A DNA stretch of 16,687 bases from Clostridia bacterium (GTDB taxonomy: Bacteria; Bacillota; Clostridia; Oscillospirales; CAG-272), in NCBI GenBank assembly GCA_017451975.1, contig JAFTNI010000145.1:1-16687 (forward strand), in the 5' to 3' direction. The notes beneath the pieces are model-generated. The model did no database searches and was not told the origin of the DNA. It saw only the letters and a program-made list of their open reading frames with translations. Numbering within the stretch: position 1 is the stretch's first letter; every line of letters starts with the position of its first letter. Below are positions 1 through 7,522 of this stretch, one piece after another. Position numbers and translations under genes: made by a program.

Positions 1-1286
1 TCGGGCTTTTCGAAACGCATACGCGCCAGGAAATTATAAAAACCGTCGGGGAAAGATATATAAACGGCGAAGATATTACTGCGGCAGATATTGAAGAATG
101 CTACGACCAGGTCGTGTGGCTTAAGGATGCGGGCAAGCTCTTTTCGCCCGATACGTTCGAGCCCATGGCGGGCAAGCTCAAGGAAAAAACTGCGGGCGTT
201 GTAAAGGCGCTCTGCCTTCACATTGCGCACACCTGCAACCTTAACTGCTCTTACTGCTTTGCAAGCCAGGGTAAATATCACGGCGACAGAGCTGTTATGA
301 GCTTTGAGGTGGGCAAGCGTGCGCTCGATTTCCTTATTGAAAACTCGGGCACACGCCATAACCTTGAGGTTGACTTCTTCGGCGGCGAGCCGCTTATGAA
401 TTTTGACGTTGTCAAAAAACTCGTGGAATATGCAAGAAGTATTGAAAAAGAACACAATAAAAACTTCCGCTTCACGCTTACCACAAACGGCGTGCTTATA
501 GACGATGACGTTATAGATTTTGCAAACCGCGAAATGAGCAACGTGGTGCTCAGCCTCGACGGCAGAAAAGAAATACACGACCGCTTCCGCGTAGACTACG
601 CGGGCAAGGGCAGCTTTGATAAGATCGTGCCTAAATTCCAGAAGCTTGTGGAAGCGCGCGGCGGCAAGAACTACTATATGAGGGGTACTTTTACGCACGC
701 AAACCCCGATTTTCTTGAGGATATCAAAACGATGCTCGACCTCGGCTTTACGGAGCTGAGCATGGAGCCTGTTGTGTGCGCCCCCGGCGACCCCGCAGAG
801 CTTACAGATGAGGATATGGAAATTGTAAAGGACCAATACGAAAAGCTCGCAGAGCTTATGCTGGAGCGCCACCGCGAGGGCAGACCCTTTACCTTCTACC
901 ACTACATGATCGACCTTACCGGCGGCCCCTGCATATATAAGCGTATTTCGGGCTGCGGCTCCGGCACAGAATATATGGCGGTTACCCCTTGGGGCGACCT
1001 TTACCCCTGCCACCAGTTCGTAGGCGATGAAAAATTCAGGCTCGGAAACATTTACGAAGGCGTTACGAACACGGAAACGCAGGGCGAGTTTGCCGCCTGC
1101 AACGTATATGCGCGCCCCGAATGCCGCGATTGCTGGGCAAGGCTCTATTGCTCGGGCGGCTGTGCGGCGAACGCATACCACTCTACGGGCGCTGTTACGG
1201 GCGTTTACAAAAAGGGCTGTGAGCTCTTCAAAAAACGCATGGAATGCGCTATAATGCTTGCTATAGCAAAGGAATTTGAACAGTAA
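1..1286 (+). CDS. scfB: SCIFF peptide maturase, radical SAM/SPASM (5' partial)
   Basis: The frame is open to the left edge (first full codon at base 3), so the start lies outside the window; the GTG at 114 is internal. The visible 427 residues hold the radical-SAM cluster motif CxxxCxxC (CNLNCSYC, first Cys at base 234), the FFGGEPL motif that follows, and a cysteine-rich SPASM/twitch C-terminus (GCGSG, YPCHQF, ECRDCWARLYCSGGC, then GC and EC). This pattern is that of the maturases (CteB/ScfB) that install thioether bridges in the six-cysteine SCIFF ranthipeptide using S-adenosylmethionine and [4Fe-4S] clusters in the cytoplasm. The family is about 450-460 residues, so roughly 30 N-terminal residues, part of the peptide-binding region, are missing. 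The SCIFF peptide gene is usually just upstream and would be off-window. The stop overlaps the next start (TAATG). Family call is firm; the substrate is inferred. Confidence 0.93.
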   Translation, partial: GLFETHTRQEIIKTVGERYINGEDITAADIEECYDQVVWLKDAGKLFSPDTFEPMAGKLKEKTAGVVKALCLHIAHTCNLNCSYCFASQGKYHGDRAVMSFEVGKRALDFLIENSGTRHNLEVDFFGGEPLMNFDVVKKLVEYARSIEKEHNKNFRFTLTTNGVLIDDDVIDFANREMSNVVLSLDGRKEIHDRFRVDYAGKGSFDKIVPKFQKLVEARGGKNYYMRGTFTHANPDFLEDIKTMLDLGFTELSMEPVVCAPGDPAELTDEDMEIVKDQYEKLAELMLERHREGRPFTFYHYMIDLTGGPCIYKRISGCGSGTEYMAVTPWGDLYPCHQFVGDEKFRLGNIYEGVTNTETQGEFAACNVYARPECRDCWARLYCSGGCAANAYHSTGAVTGVYKKGCELFKKRMECAIMLAIAKEFEQ

Positions 1287-2614
1287 TGGAAACTCCCATT
1301 TGCGAATTTCTGGAAAATTACGCAAAAAAAGGCGCCACACGCCTGCATATGCCGGGGCATAAGGGCATGGGGCAAACGGAAAAATACGACCTTACGGAAA
1401 TAGACGGCGCAGACAGCCTTTATGAGGCAAGCGGCATTATTGCGGAAAGCGAAAGAAACGCAGGCGCGCTTTTCGGCGCGGATACGTTTTATTCCGCAGA
1501 GGGCTCTTCGCTCGCCATACGCGCCATGGTATGGCTTGCTTCCATGTACGCCGCGAGCCGCGGCGAAAAGCCGCTTTTGCTTGCGGGGCGCAACGCGCAC
1601 AAAACCTTTGTAAGCGCGCTTGCGCTTACGGGGGCAGAGGTGGAGTGGCTCACGGGTGAGGGCTCTTACCTTTCCTGCCGCGTAACCGCTGCAGATGTGC
1701 AGAGATATTTCGATAAAGCCGAGCGCTTGCCCACGGCGCTTTACCTTACCTCGCCCGATTACCTTGGGAATATGGCAGATATAGCGAGCGTGGCTCGCGT
1801 ATGCCACGAAAGGGGCGTGCTTCTGCTTGTAGATAACGCACACGGCGCGTACCTGCGCTTTTTGCCCGAGCCCATGCACCCCATAGAGCTTGGGGCGCAT
1901 ATGTGCTGCGATTCTGCGCACAAAACCTTGCCTGCGCTCACGGGCTGCGCATATTTGCACATAGCGAAGGATGCGCCGCGAGAGCTTGCGCAAAACGCAA
2001 AAAACGCGCTTGCGCTTTTCGGCTCCACAAGCCCCTCGTACCTTTTGCTTGCCTCGCTCGATTCGGTCAATAAATACCTTTCCTGCGGCTACAGGCAAAA
2101 GCTTGCAGATTTTGCACGCAGGCTGGAGCTTTTGAAAAAGGAGCTTCGCGCACACGGCTACGCTTTTTCGGGCAGCGAGCCGCTGAAGCTTACGTTCAAT
2201 ACGAAGGCTTACGGCTACCTCGGCGCGGAAATGGCGGGATACCTTATGGCGCACAATTTCGTGCCCGAGTTTTACGACCCCGATTTTCTCGTGCTTATGT
2301 TCACGCCCGAAATAAGCGAAGAAGAGATGGCAAACCTGCGCGCAGTGCTTCTGGCGCTGCCGAAGCGCGCGGAAATATTTGTTTTTCCGCCGCGAATGTC
2401 GCTCCCCACGCGCGCGATGCACCCGCGTGAGGCGGTGCTTTCCTCGTGCGAAAGCTTGCCCGCGGAGCAATGCCGCGGCAGAGTGCTCGCCGCCGTTACG
2501 GTTGGCTGCCCACCCGCCGTGCCGATAGTCGTTTCGGGCGAAATTATAAGTGAGAGCGCGCTTAAATGCTTTAAATATTATGGCATTGAAGCCTGCAACG
2601 TTATAAAAGAATAA
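1286..2614 (+). CDS. Orn/Lys/Arg decarboxylase family PLP enzyme
   Basis: This 442-residue fold-type I PLP enzyme belongs to the ornithine/lysine/arginine decarboxylase family. Motifs seen: LHMPGHKG at 20-27, DSLYEASG at 43-50, a serine/glycine phosphate loop at AEGSS (71-75), VDNAHGAYL at 182-190 with the Asp and His that contact PLP, and SAHKTLPALTG at 210-220 with the Schiff-base Lys213. The C-terminus PAVPIVVSGE is typical of the family's C-terminal domain. The length fits the short Gram-positive forms (YaaO-like) rather than the 700-residue inducible enzymes. The ATG shares a base with the preceding TAA, so it is probably translated by coupling with the SCIFF maturase. The expected product is a polyamine precursor (agmatine, cadaverine or putrescine); the substrate cannot be read from sequence. 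It ends inside a strong hairpin. Confidence 0.88.
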   Translation: METPICEFLENYAKKGATRLHMPGHKGMGQTEKYDLTEIDGADSLYEASGIIAESERNAGALFGADTFYSAEGSSLAIRAMVWLASMYAASRGEKPLLLAGRNAHKTFVSALALTGAEVEWLTGEGSYLSCRVTAADVQRYFDKAERLPTALYLTSPDYLGNMADIASVARVCHERGVLLLVDNAHGAYLRFLPEPMHPIELGAHMCCDSAHKTLPALTGCAYLHIAKDAPRELAQNAKNALALFGSTSPSYLLLASLDSVNKYLSCGYRQKLADFARRLELLKKELRAHGYAFSGSEPLKLTFNTKAYGYLGAEMAGYLMAHNFVPEFYDPDFLVLMFTPEISEEEMANLRAVLLALPKRAEIFVFPPRMSLPTRAMHPREAVLSSCESLPAEQCRGRVLAAVTVGCPPAVPIVVSGEIISESALKCFKYYGIEACNVIKE

Positions 2615-2660
2615 AAGTACGGCGAAAAGCTTTTTGGGCTTTTCGCCGTACTTTTATTCT
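2608..2660. terminator. Bidirectional terminator between convergent genes
   Basis: A perfect 23-bp inverted repeat (2608-2630 with 2638-2660) encloses a 7-base loop. The stem has A-rich left and T-rich right ends, so either strand gives a hairpin followed by U residues. It overlaps the stop codon of the decarboxylase (2612-2614) and the stop of the ZIP gene on the other strand (2659-2661), so one element should serve both genes. Confidence 0.9.
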
Positions 2661-3432
2661 AGCCGAACACGGTATCCATAAACATCATAAGCGCGAAGCC
2701 TATTATGGTGAAGGCCGCCGCCGCGCTGCGGTTTTCTGCTTCTGGCAAAAGCTCTGCCGCCACGACGTATATCATCGCGCCCGCCGCAAACGAAAGCGCG
2801 AAGGGCAGCGCCGAGCGCACGCAAAGCACGAAAAGCGCACCGAGCACGGCGGCAAGCGGCTCTACAGCCCCGCTTATCTGCCCCCAGAAAAAGGCGCGGC
2901 GGCAGGGCGCGCCCTCGCGCCGAAGCGGCAGGCTTATCGCCGCTCCCTCTGGGAAATTTTGCAAGCCTATGCCGAGCGCCAGCAGGCAAGCCGCGGCAAG
3001 CCCCGCGCCCGAGGGCGCATGGGCAAGCGCGCCGAAGGCTACACCCACGCAAAGCCCCTCCGGTATATTATGCAGCGTTACGGAAAAAACGAGCATAGCC
3101 GTGCGCTTTTTGCAGCTTTGCGGGTGCGCGCGGGCAAAGAGCGTATCGCAAAGAAAAAGCACGCCGCCGCCCGAGAGAAAGCCGAGAATAAGCGGCACTT
3201 GCGGCGCTGCGCCAAGAGCAGCGCACATTTCCGCGGCAGGGAGCAGAAGCGACCAGAACGATGCCGCCGTCATCACCCCCGCCGCCATGCCGAGCATAGC
3301 GCCCATGGCGCTTTTGCCCGCACCGCCGAAAAAGAATACCGTCGCCGCGCCCAGCGCTGTCATTCCCCAGGCGAAAAGCGAGGCGAAAAACGCCTGCCAC
3401 ACGGGCGCAAGCGAAGAAAAAAATTCAAACAT
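2659..3432 (-). CDS. ZIP family divalent metal transporter
   Basis: This is a 257-residue, very hydrophobic protein with about eight membrane segments. ZIP signature motifs lie in the central helices: HNIPEG at 121-126 and QNFPEG at 158-163, the pairs of metal-binding residues of TM4 and TM5. A further acidic position is SGAVEP (E191), with VAAELLPEA near 224-232 as in the ZupT/GufA group. The protein should move Zn2+, Fe2+ or another divalent cation across the cytoplasmic membrane; specificity is not readable. The open frame extends upstream to 3582, but the ATG at 3432 begins a natural hydrophobic start (MFEFFSS) and has a GGGGA stretch before it, so the shorter form is preferred. The gene is divergent from ilvA and convergent with the decarboxylase. 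I see no convincing promoter for it in 3433-3560. Confidence 0.88.
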   Translation of the reverse strand: MFEFFSSLAPVWQAFFASLFAWGMTALGAATVFFFGGAGKSAMGAMLGMAAGVMTAASFWSLLLPAAEMCAALGAAPQVPLILGFLSGGGVLFLCDTLFARAHPQSCKKRTAMLVFSVTLHNIPEGLCVGVAFGALAHAPSGAGLAAACLLALGIGLQNFPEGAAISLPLRREGAPCRRAFFWGQISGAVEPLAAVLGALFVLCVRSALPFALSFAAGAMIYVVAAELLPEAENRSAAAAFTIIGFALMMFMDTVFG

Positions 3433-3523
3433 AAAATTCCCCCGTATATTCACATTGTCTGTAACAGCATATGCAAAAGCGCGGGCGCGCGTGAGTTTGC
3501 GAAGAAAAATTCCCCGCAAACAC

Positions 3524-3552
3524 TTGACATTTCCCCCGAGGAAAACTATAAT
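3524..3552 (+). promoter_or_regulatory. Consensus sigma-A promoter of ilvA-ridA
   Basis: TTGACA at 3524-3529 and TATAAT at 3547-3552 are separated by exactly 17 bp, so both boxes and the spacing match the housekeeping consensus. Transcription should begin near 3558-3560, about 64 bases before the ilvA ATG. Confidence 0.9.
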
Positions 3553-3584
3553 ATTTTTATGATATATTATGAGTAGATACATCT

Positions 3585-3598
3585 GCCCGATATCGGGC
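3585..3598. promoter_or_regulatory. Perfect palindrome in the ilvA 5' UTR
   Basis: GCCCGATATCGGGC is a perfect 14-base palindrome. It extends to an 8-bp RNA stem (3583-3600, including one G-U pair). It lies between the predicted transcription start and the ribosome binding site. It could be a repressor operator or an RNA hairpin; no T-run follows, so it is not a terminator. Confidence 0.5.
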
Positions 3599-3622
3599 GG
3601 ATTTTACTTTTTGGAGGTCCAT

Positions 3623-4822
3623 ATGTTGACTATAGATAAAGTTTACGATGCGGCGCGCGTGCTGGAAAGCGTGGTGCGCCACACACAGCTTATAGAAGCG
3701 CCGAAAATGAGCACAAAGCTTTCCTGCAAGCTCTACCTCAAGCCCGAAAACCTTCAGGTTACGGGTTCCTTCAAGGTGCGCGGCTCGGCTTATAAAATTT
3801 CACAGCTTACGCCCGAGGAAAAGGCGCACGGCGTTATTGCTTGCTCTGCGGGCAACCACGCGCAGGGTGTTGCGCTTGCGGCAACGAAACAGGGCATAAA
3901 ATCTATTATTTGCCTGCCCGCAGGCGCGCCTATTTCGAAGGTTCAGGCTACCAAGGGCTATGGCGCGGAGGTTTGCCTTGTAGACGGCGTTTACGACGAC
4001 GCTTACGCAGAGGCTATACGCCAGCGCGACGAGCTTGGCTACACTTTCATTCACCCGTTTGACGATGACGACGTTATAGCGGGCCAGGGCACGATAGGCC
4101 TTGAAATACTCAACGAGCTGCCCGATGTTGATGCAGTTGTTGTTCCCGTTGGCGGCGGCGGCCTTATTTCTGGCGTGGCGTACACGCTCAAAACGCTCAA
4201 GCCCAGTGTTAAAATCTACGGCGTACAGGCAGAGGGCGCACCCTCTATGTACAACGCGGTGAAAACGGGCACCCCCGAAAGATTGCCCTCTGTTTCCACC
4301 TTTGCCGACGGCATTGCCGTTAAGGCGCCGGGTGAAAACACGTTTGAATACTGCAAAAAATACGTTGACGAAATGATAACCGTTACGGAAGATGAAATTT
4401 CGGCGGCGGTTCTTTCGCTTATCGAAAGCCAGAAGCTTATTGCCGAGGGCGCGGGCGCTGTTTCTGTGGCGGCTGTTATGTTCGGCAAGGTTCCCGTAGA
4501 GGGCAAAAACGTGGTTTGCCTTGTTTCGGGCGGTAATATCGACGTTACCATACTTTCACGCGTTATCGACCGCGGTTTGCACAAAAGCGGCAGAGCTTGC
4601 TCTATTGTTATCGAGCTTATCGATAAGCCCGGCCAGCTTGTTTCCGTTTCTAAAATTATAGCAGATTGCGGCGGCAACGTTGTTTCCGTACACCACGAGC
4701 ACGGCGATGCACAATCGGTAAACGGTTGCTTCCTGCGCATAGGCATGGAAACAAAGAGCTTCGAGCATATCGAAGAAATAAAGGGCAGCCTTATAAAAGA
4801 AGGCTTCAAAATCGTTCAGTAA
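3623..4822 (+). CDS. ilvA: Threonine ammonia-lyase with C-terminal ACT domain
   Basis: This 399-residue PLP fold-type II enzyme converts threonine to 2-oxobutanoate plus ammonia, the first committed step toward isoleucine, and probably also deaminates serine. Evidence: the PLP lysine in TGSFKVRGSA (Lys51), the substrate/PLP loop SAGNHAQG (75-82), the glycine-rich phosphate loop VGGGGLISG (176-184), and SGGN near 302-305. Residues 327-399 form one ACT domain, the form with a single regulatory domain at about 400 residues rather than the 510-residue two-domain enzyme. The ATG at 3623 is chosen because GGAGG (3613-3617) sits 5 bases upstream. An in-frame ATG at 3569 lacks a site and is only about 10 bases from the predicted transcript start. 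It is followed after 30 bases by ridA, whose product acts on its released intermediate. A biosynthetic or catabolic role cannot be settled here. Confidence 0.93.
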   Translation: MLTIDKVYDAARVLESVVRHTQLIEAPKMSTKLSCKLYLKPENLQVTGSFKVRGSAYKISQLTPEEKAHGVIACSAGNHAQGVALAATKQGIKSIICLPAGAPISKVQATKGYGAEVCLVDGVYDDAYAEAIRQRDELGYTFIHPFDDDDVIAGQGTIGLEILNELPDVDAVVVPVGGGGLISGVAYTLKTLKPSVKIYGVQAEGAPSMYNAVKTGTPERLPSVSTFADGIAVKAPGENTFEYCKKYVDEMITVTEDEISAAVLSLIESQKLIAEGAGAVSVAAVMFGKVPVEGKNVVCLVSGGNIDVTILSRVIDRGLHKSGRACSIVIELIDKPGQLVSVSKIIADCGGNVVSVHHEHGDAQSVNGCFLRIGMETKSFEHIEEIKGSLIKEGFKIVQ

Positions 4823-4852
4823 ATATAAATGTAAAATTTCAGGAGGTTTACT

Positions 4853-5230
4853 ATGTCCAAGGTTATTTATACAAAAAATGCGCCCGACGCCATAGGCCCT
4901 TATTCCCAGGGTATTATTACGGGCGGCTTGCTTTTCACATCGGGTCAGATTGCCATTAACCCCGCTACGGGCAACGTAGAGGCGGTGACGATAGAGGAGC
5001 AGACAGAGCAGGTTTGCAAAAACCTCGGCGCGCTTCTCGCGGCGGCGGGCACGTCTTATGAAAAGGTTGTGAAAACAACTTGCTTCCTTGCAGATATGGG
5101 CGATTTTGCCGCGTTCAATGCGATTTACGGCAAATATTTCGTTTCCAAGCCTGCGCGCTCCTGCGTGGCTGTGAAAACGCTGCCCAAAAACGTTCTTTGC
5201 GAAGTTGAAGTTATTGCAGAAGTTGAATAA
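4853..5230 (+). CDS. ridA: RidA enamine/imine deaminase
   Basis: This 125-residue protein is the usual size of the RidA/YjgF/YER057c family. Signature residues: N-terminal APDAIGPYSQG (10-20, with the conserved Tyr17), SGQIAINP (30-37), the carboxylate-binding Arg102 in PARSCVAV, and Glu117 in the C-terminal CEVEVIAEVE. RidA hydrolyses 2-aminoacrylate and 2-aminocrotonate, the reactive enamines released by PLP dehydratases such as IlvA, and so protects PLP enzymes from damage. It lies 30 bases after ilvA with a strong AGGAGG site (4841-4846) six bases before the ATG and is closed by a terminator, so the two genes form one transcription unit. Proteins of this fold often form trimers with the active site at subunit interfaces (family knowledge). 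Confidence 0.95.
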   Translation: MSKVIYTKNAPDAIGPYSQGIITGGLLFTSGQIAINPATGNVEAVTIEEQTEQVCKNLGALLAAAGTSYEKVVKTTCFLADMGDFAAFNAIYGKYFVSKPARSCVAVKTLPKNVLCEVEVIAEVE

Positions 5231-5234
5231 AAGG

Positions 5235-5270
5235 AAACAAGGCTTCCCGATTGGGAAGCCTTGTTTTTTT
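5235..5270 (+). terminator. Rho-independent terminator of ilvA-ridA
   Basis: A perfect 13-bp stem (5236-5248 with 5253-5265) with a GATT loop leads into a seven-T run (5264-5270), starting five bases after the ridA stop. On the minus strand the trailing bases are only partly T-rich, so it may also serve the convergent M56 gene, less strongly. Confidence 0.93.
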
Positions 5271-5312
5271 GGAGAGTTACTATATGAAATATGAAAGGTA
5301 AACTGTTTGGGA

Positions 5313-7034
5313 TTATTCTATGGTGATTCCGATACGGGCAAGATATGTTCTGAGCGCAGAAGCCGGGTCTTGTAATTCACAACCACATGAATACCAAGCT
5401 GTTAAAAAATTCTCGTTTTCCCATTGTTTTAGTGCTACGAGTTCGTTATAAAATTTTACAAAGTCATACGAGCCTTCTTTATTTACATAATTTTCAAGGA
5501 AAAGGCTATTAGATGTCCATTCTTCTGCGTTGTACCCGTTTGTTTCGCAGAATTCAATCATCTCTTCGTATGAAAGCATAGAACAATATCGTTTAACATA
5601 AGCTTTTAGATATTCTCCCATAGATATTTCTTCGGCTGTCATACTGCCGTCGGACTGCTCAACAAGATTTAAAACAATTCCTTCCTCATTTGTGTAAGGA
5701 TTTACTTCGCAAGTCATCGTAATTTCTCCGTTGATGGCGACTGCGATGACAGGAATACCGTTTTTTGTCATCATAGAAGGCATACCTTTGTATTCACCGT
5801 CTATTATATATCCGTTTGTTTTATTTTGTGTACTGTATTTTGTGAATTCTTTTATGATAGCTTCGTTTTCTTCATCGGTGTAGTCAGAGCTTACTTCTTC
5901 ACGTTCTGTGCGAATTTCTTTTTCTATATCTTTAAGTTCGGAATCGGAAAGAGGATAGTGTTTTTCCTCGGTGTCTATTGTTCCGGTAAAGGTGCTTTCA
6001 CCGCTATTGGGTTCGGGCACAACTACCGCGTAAACAGCAGAGGATATTGCCACTAAGGAAAGCGCTATGCATACAACGAGCGCGGTAACCTTTTTATTTT
6101 TTTCTGTGATGATATTATTGAGTCGTTTTTTAATTTTAACTTTACCTCCTTTGAAAGCAGAGAACATCATTTTGTTTTCTGTTTTTTTCATACAGGCGGT
6201 TTCGATGAGCAGGCGGCAGTAACGCTTCTTTTCATCTATACCGCCGTTTTTTAATAACGTTTCATCGCAGGATTGTTCGCATATTTCCTCCATTTCGCGG
6301 ATAAAAAGGTGCATTATCGGGTTGAACCAATAAAGCGAGGAAAGAAGGGCGAGCACCGCTTTGAAAAACGCGTCTTTTCTTTTGCAGTGCGTAAGCTCGT
6401 GCTCCAGAATGAGCGCGGCATCCTCCTCTCGGAATTTATCTGCTATGGCGATTTTGCTGCGGAAAAATCCGTATGCGACGGAAGAGCCGAGCGCGTAGCC
6501 CGGGCAAACGAGCAGGGCGGGGCTTTTTCGCAAGCCGTGTTTTTTGCAAAGCTTCAGAAAAATTTCGCTTTCGCGCTCGCTCGATGCGCGTCCGCACCGC
6601 CGCAATGAATTCACCACTCTGCAGTAGCGGTAAACCGTGCAGAAAAGCGTTATGGAAGCGCCAAGGGCGTATACTGCCCACACGGCGGCCCATATACCTT
6701 GCGAAATTTTGCTTGTGCTTTGCCCTGCGGGCTTTTGCTGGGGCTCGCTTTGCGCGCCCTCGCCCACGGTGAAACCCGGCTTTTCGCTTGCTTCGGGGAA
6801 GAAAAGCGTGCCCGCTAAGGCTTCGCCTTCCGTGCCCGCTTGCGCCAGCTTGCTTTCGGGTATTTCCACGCGGAAAAGCGGAATTCTTACGGGCAGCAAA
6901 AAGCTTATTGCCAGAATAGCGCCCAGAAGGTAGCGCCCGCGGGCGGCCACCTTCTTTTCGAAAGCGAGGTTTGCCAAAAGGAATAGCGCCGCCGCAAGTG
7001 TGGCGGAAACGAGCTGAACCAAGGCGATATTCAT
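5313..7034 (-). CDS. M56 family membrane metalloprotease (BlaR1-like sensor) with unrecognised C-terminal domain
   Basis: This 573-residue protein has a BlaR1/MecR1-type N-terminus: hydrophobic segments at about 4-22, 36-52 and 113-135, the zinc site HELTH at 212-216 within LILEHELTHCKRKDAFF, the following NPIMHLFIREMEEICEQSCDE (third ligand among Glu250/Glu253), and another membrane helix at 317-338. Residues 339-573 should lie outside the membrane. They lack SxxK, SxN and KTG motifs, so this is not a penicillin-binding sensor, and I do not recognise the domain. The gene starts four bases after the repressor gene, with AAGGTGA overlapping that gene's stop as its ribosome site. The likely role is signal-triggered cleavage or inactivation of the BlaI-like partner. 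The 3' half is much more AT-rich than the 5' half, suggesting a mosaic origin of the sensor domain. Confidence 0.88.
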   Translation of the reverse strand: MNIALVQLVSATLAAALFLLANLAFEKKVAARGRYLLGAILAISFLLPVRIPLFRVEIPESKLAQAGTEGEALAGTLFFPEASEKPGFTVGEGAQSEPQQKPAGQSTSKISQGIWAAVWAVYALGASITLFCTVYRYCRVVNSLRRCGRASSERESEIFLKLCKKHGLRKSPALLVCPGYALGSSVAYGFFRSKIAIADKFREEDAALILEHELTHCKRKDAFFKAVLALLSSLYWFNPIMHLFIREMEEICEQSCDETLLKNGGIDEKKRYCRLLIETACMKKTENKMMFSAFKGGKVKIKKRLNNIITEKNKKVTALVVCIALSLVAISSAVYAVVVPEPNSGESTFTGTIDTEEKHYPLSDSELKDIEKEIRTEREEVSSDYTDEENEAIIKEFTKYSTQNKTNGYIIDGEYKGMPSMMTKNGIPVIAVAINGEITMTCEVNPYTNEEGIVLNLVEQSDGSMTAEEISMGEYLKAYVKRYCSMLSYEEMIEFCETNGYNAEEWTSNSLFLENYVNKEGSYDFVKFYNELVALKQWENENFLTAWYSCGCELQDPASALRTYLARIGITIE

Positions 7035-7038
7035 AAAA

Positions 7039-7425
7039 TCACCTTCTCTTTTCCGTTTCGCGGTCCAGCCATGCCATAAGCTCTGCGGCTTCTTGCTCGG
7101 AAAGCTCCTTTTCCTTATAGAAGGCGGAAACGAGCTTTGAAAAAGAGCCGCCGTAAACCTTGTTTACAAACTTTTCCGCCTCGTAAGAGCCGTATTCGTC
7201 GCGCGTGACCTCCGCTTTCCAAAGCCTTTCTTTTCCGTTTTTCTTAGAGGAAAGAAAGCCCTTTTCGGAAAGGCGCGAAAGCATTGTAAGAACGGTTTGC
7301 GCCTTTTTCTCGGTGTTCATTTTCGCGAGTATCTCCGTTGTGGGCGAAAACTCCGCTTCGCAGCTCCACAGTGCGTCCATAACCTCAAATTCCGCGTCGG
7401 GCAGGCTTACAAGTTCTTTTTTCAT
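7039..7425 (-). CDS. BlaI/MecI family transcriptional repressor
   Basis: This 128-residue winged-helix protein has the BlaI/MecI layout. Its N-terminus is LPDAEFEVMDALW, the recognition-helix region is KKAQTVLTMLSRLSEKGFLSSKKNGKERLW (40-69), and an acidic/helical dimerisation segment runs from about 75 to the end. BlaI and MecI of Staphylococcus are cleaved between residues 101 and 102 (Asn-Phe); here residues 101-102 are Ala-Phe, a plausible but unproven cleavage site. The ATG at 7425 is chosen because AAGGA lies 9 bases upstream. A TTG at 7443 is in frame but would include that site. It should repress its own promoter, where a matching dyad covers the -10 box, and be relieved by the M56 protease encoded next. 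Confidence 0.92.
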   Translation of the reverse strand: MKKELVSLPDAEFEVMDALWSCEAEFSPTTEILAKMNTEKKAQTVLTMLSRLSEKGFLSSKKNGKERLWKAEVTRDEYGSYEAEKFVNKVYGGSFSKLVSAFYKEKELSEQEAAELMAWLDRETEKRR

Positions 7426-7470
7426 AATATCGCATCCTTTCAAAATTTACTGCTTTTTCTCTTCACTTAT

Positions 7471-7499
7471 ATTCTACACCTGTAGAAAATAAAAGTCAA
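7471..7499 (-). promoter_or_regulatory. Promoter of the repressor-protease pair
   Basis: Read on the minus strand, TTGACT (7499-7494) and TAGAAT (7476-7471) are separated by 17 bp. Each differs from consensus by one base. The expected start is near 7464, about 40 bases before the repressor ATG. Confidence 0.8.
7472..7487. promoter_or_regulatory. BlaI-type operator 1
   Basis: TTCTACA and TGTAGAA form a perfect 7-bp inverted repeat around a CC centre. The core TACA-N2-TGTA resembles the TACA/TGTA operators of the BlaI/MecI family. It overlaps the -10 box and part of the spacer, so binding would block RNA polymerase. Confidence 0.8.
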
Positions 7500-7506
7500 T
7501 ACCTTT

Positions 7507-7522
7507 TTCTACATTTGTCTAA
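7507..7522. promoter_or_regulatory. BlaI-type operator 2 (degenerate)
   Basis: TTCTACA-TT-TGTCTAA has the same ACA-N2-TGT core as operator 1, with five of seven half-site positions symmetric. Its centre is 35 bp from that of operator 1, just upstream of the -35 box. Paired operators are usual for this family. It is weaker evidence than operator 1. Confidence 0.55.

Noticed and set aside
1205..2470. 421-codon open frame on the minus strand opposite the decarboxylase
   Set aside because: The plus-strand frame has full PLP-enzyme motifs; the minus translation is Arg/Ala/His-rich with no recognisable domain, as expected of a shadow in GC-rich DNA.
2705..3576. Long plus-strand frames opposite the ZIP transporter
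   Set aside because: The minus-strand protein has the HNIPEG and QNFPEG metal sites and regular hydrophobic helices; the plus-strand products are Arg/Ala-rich and featureless.
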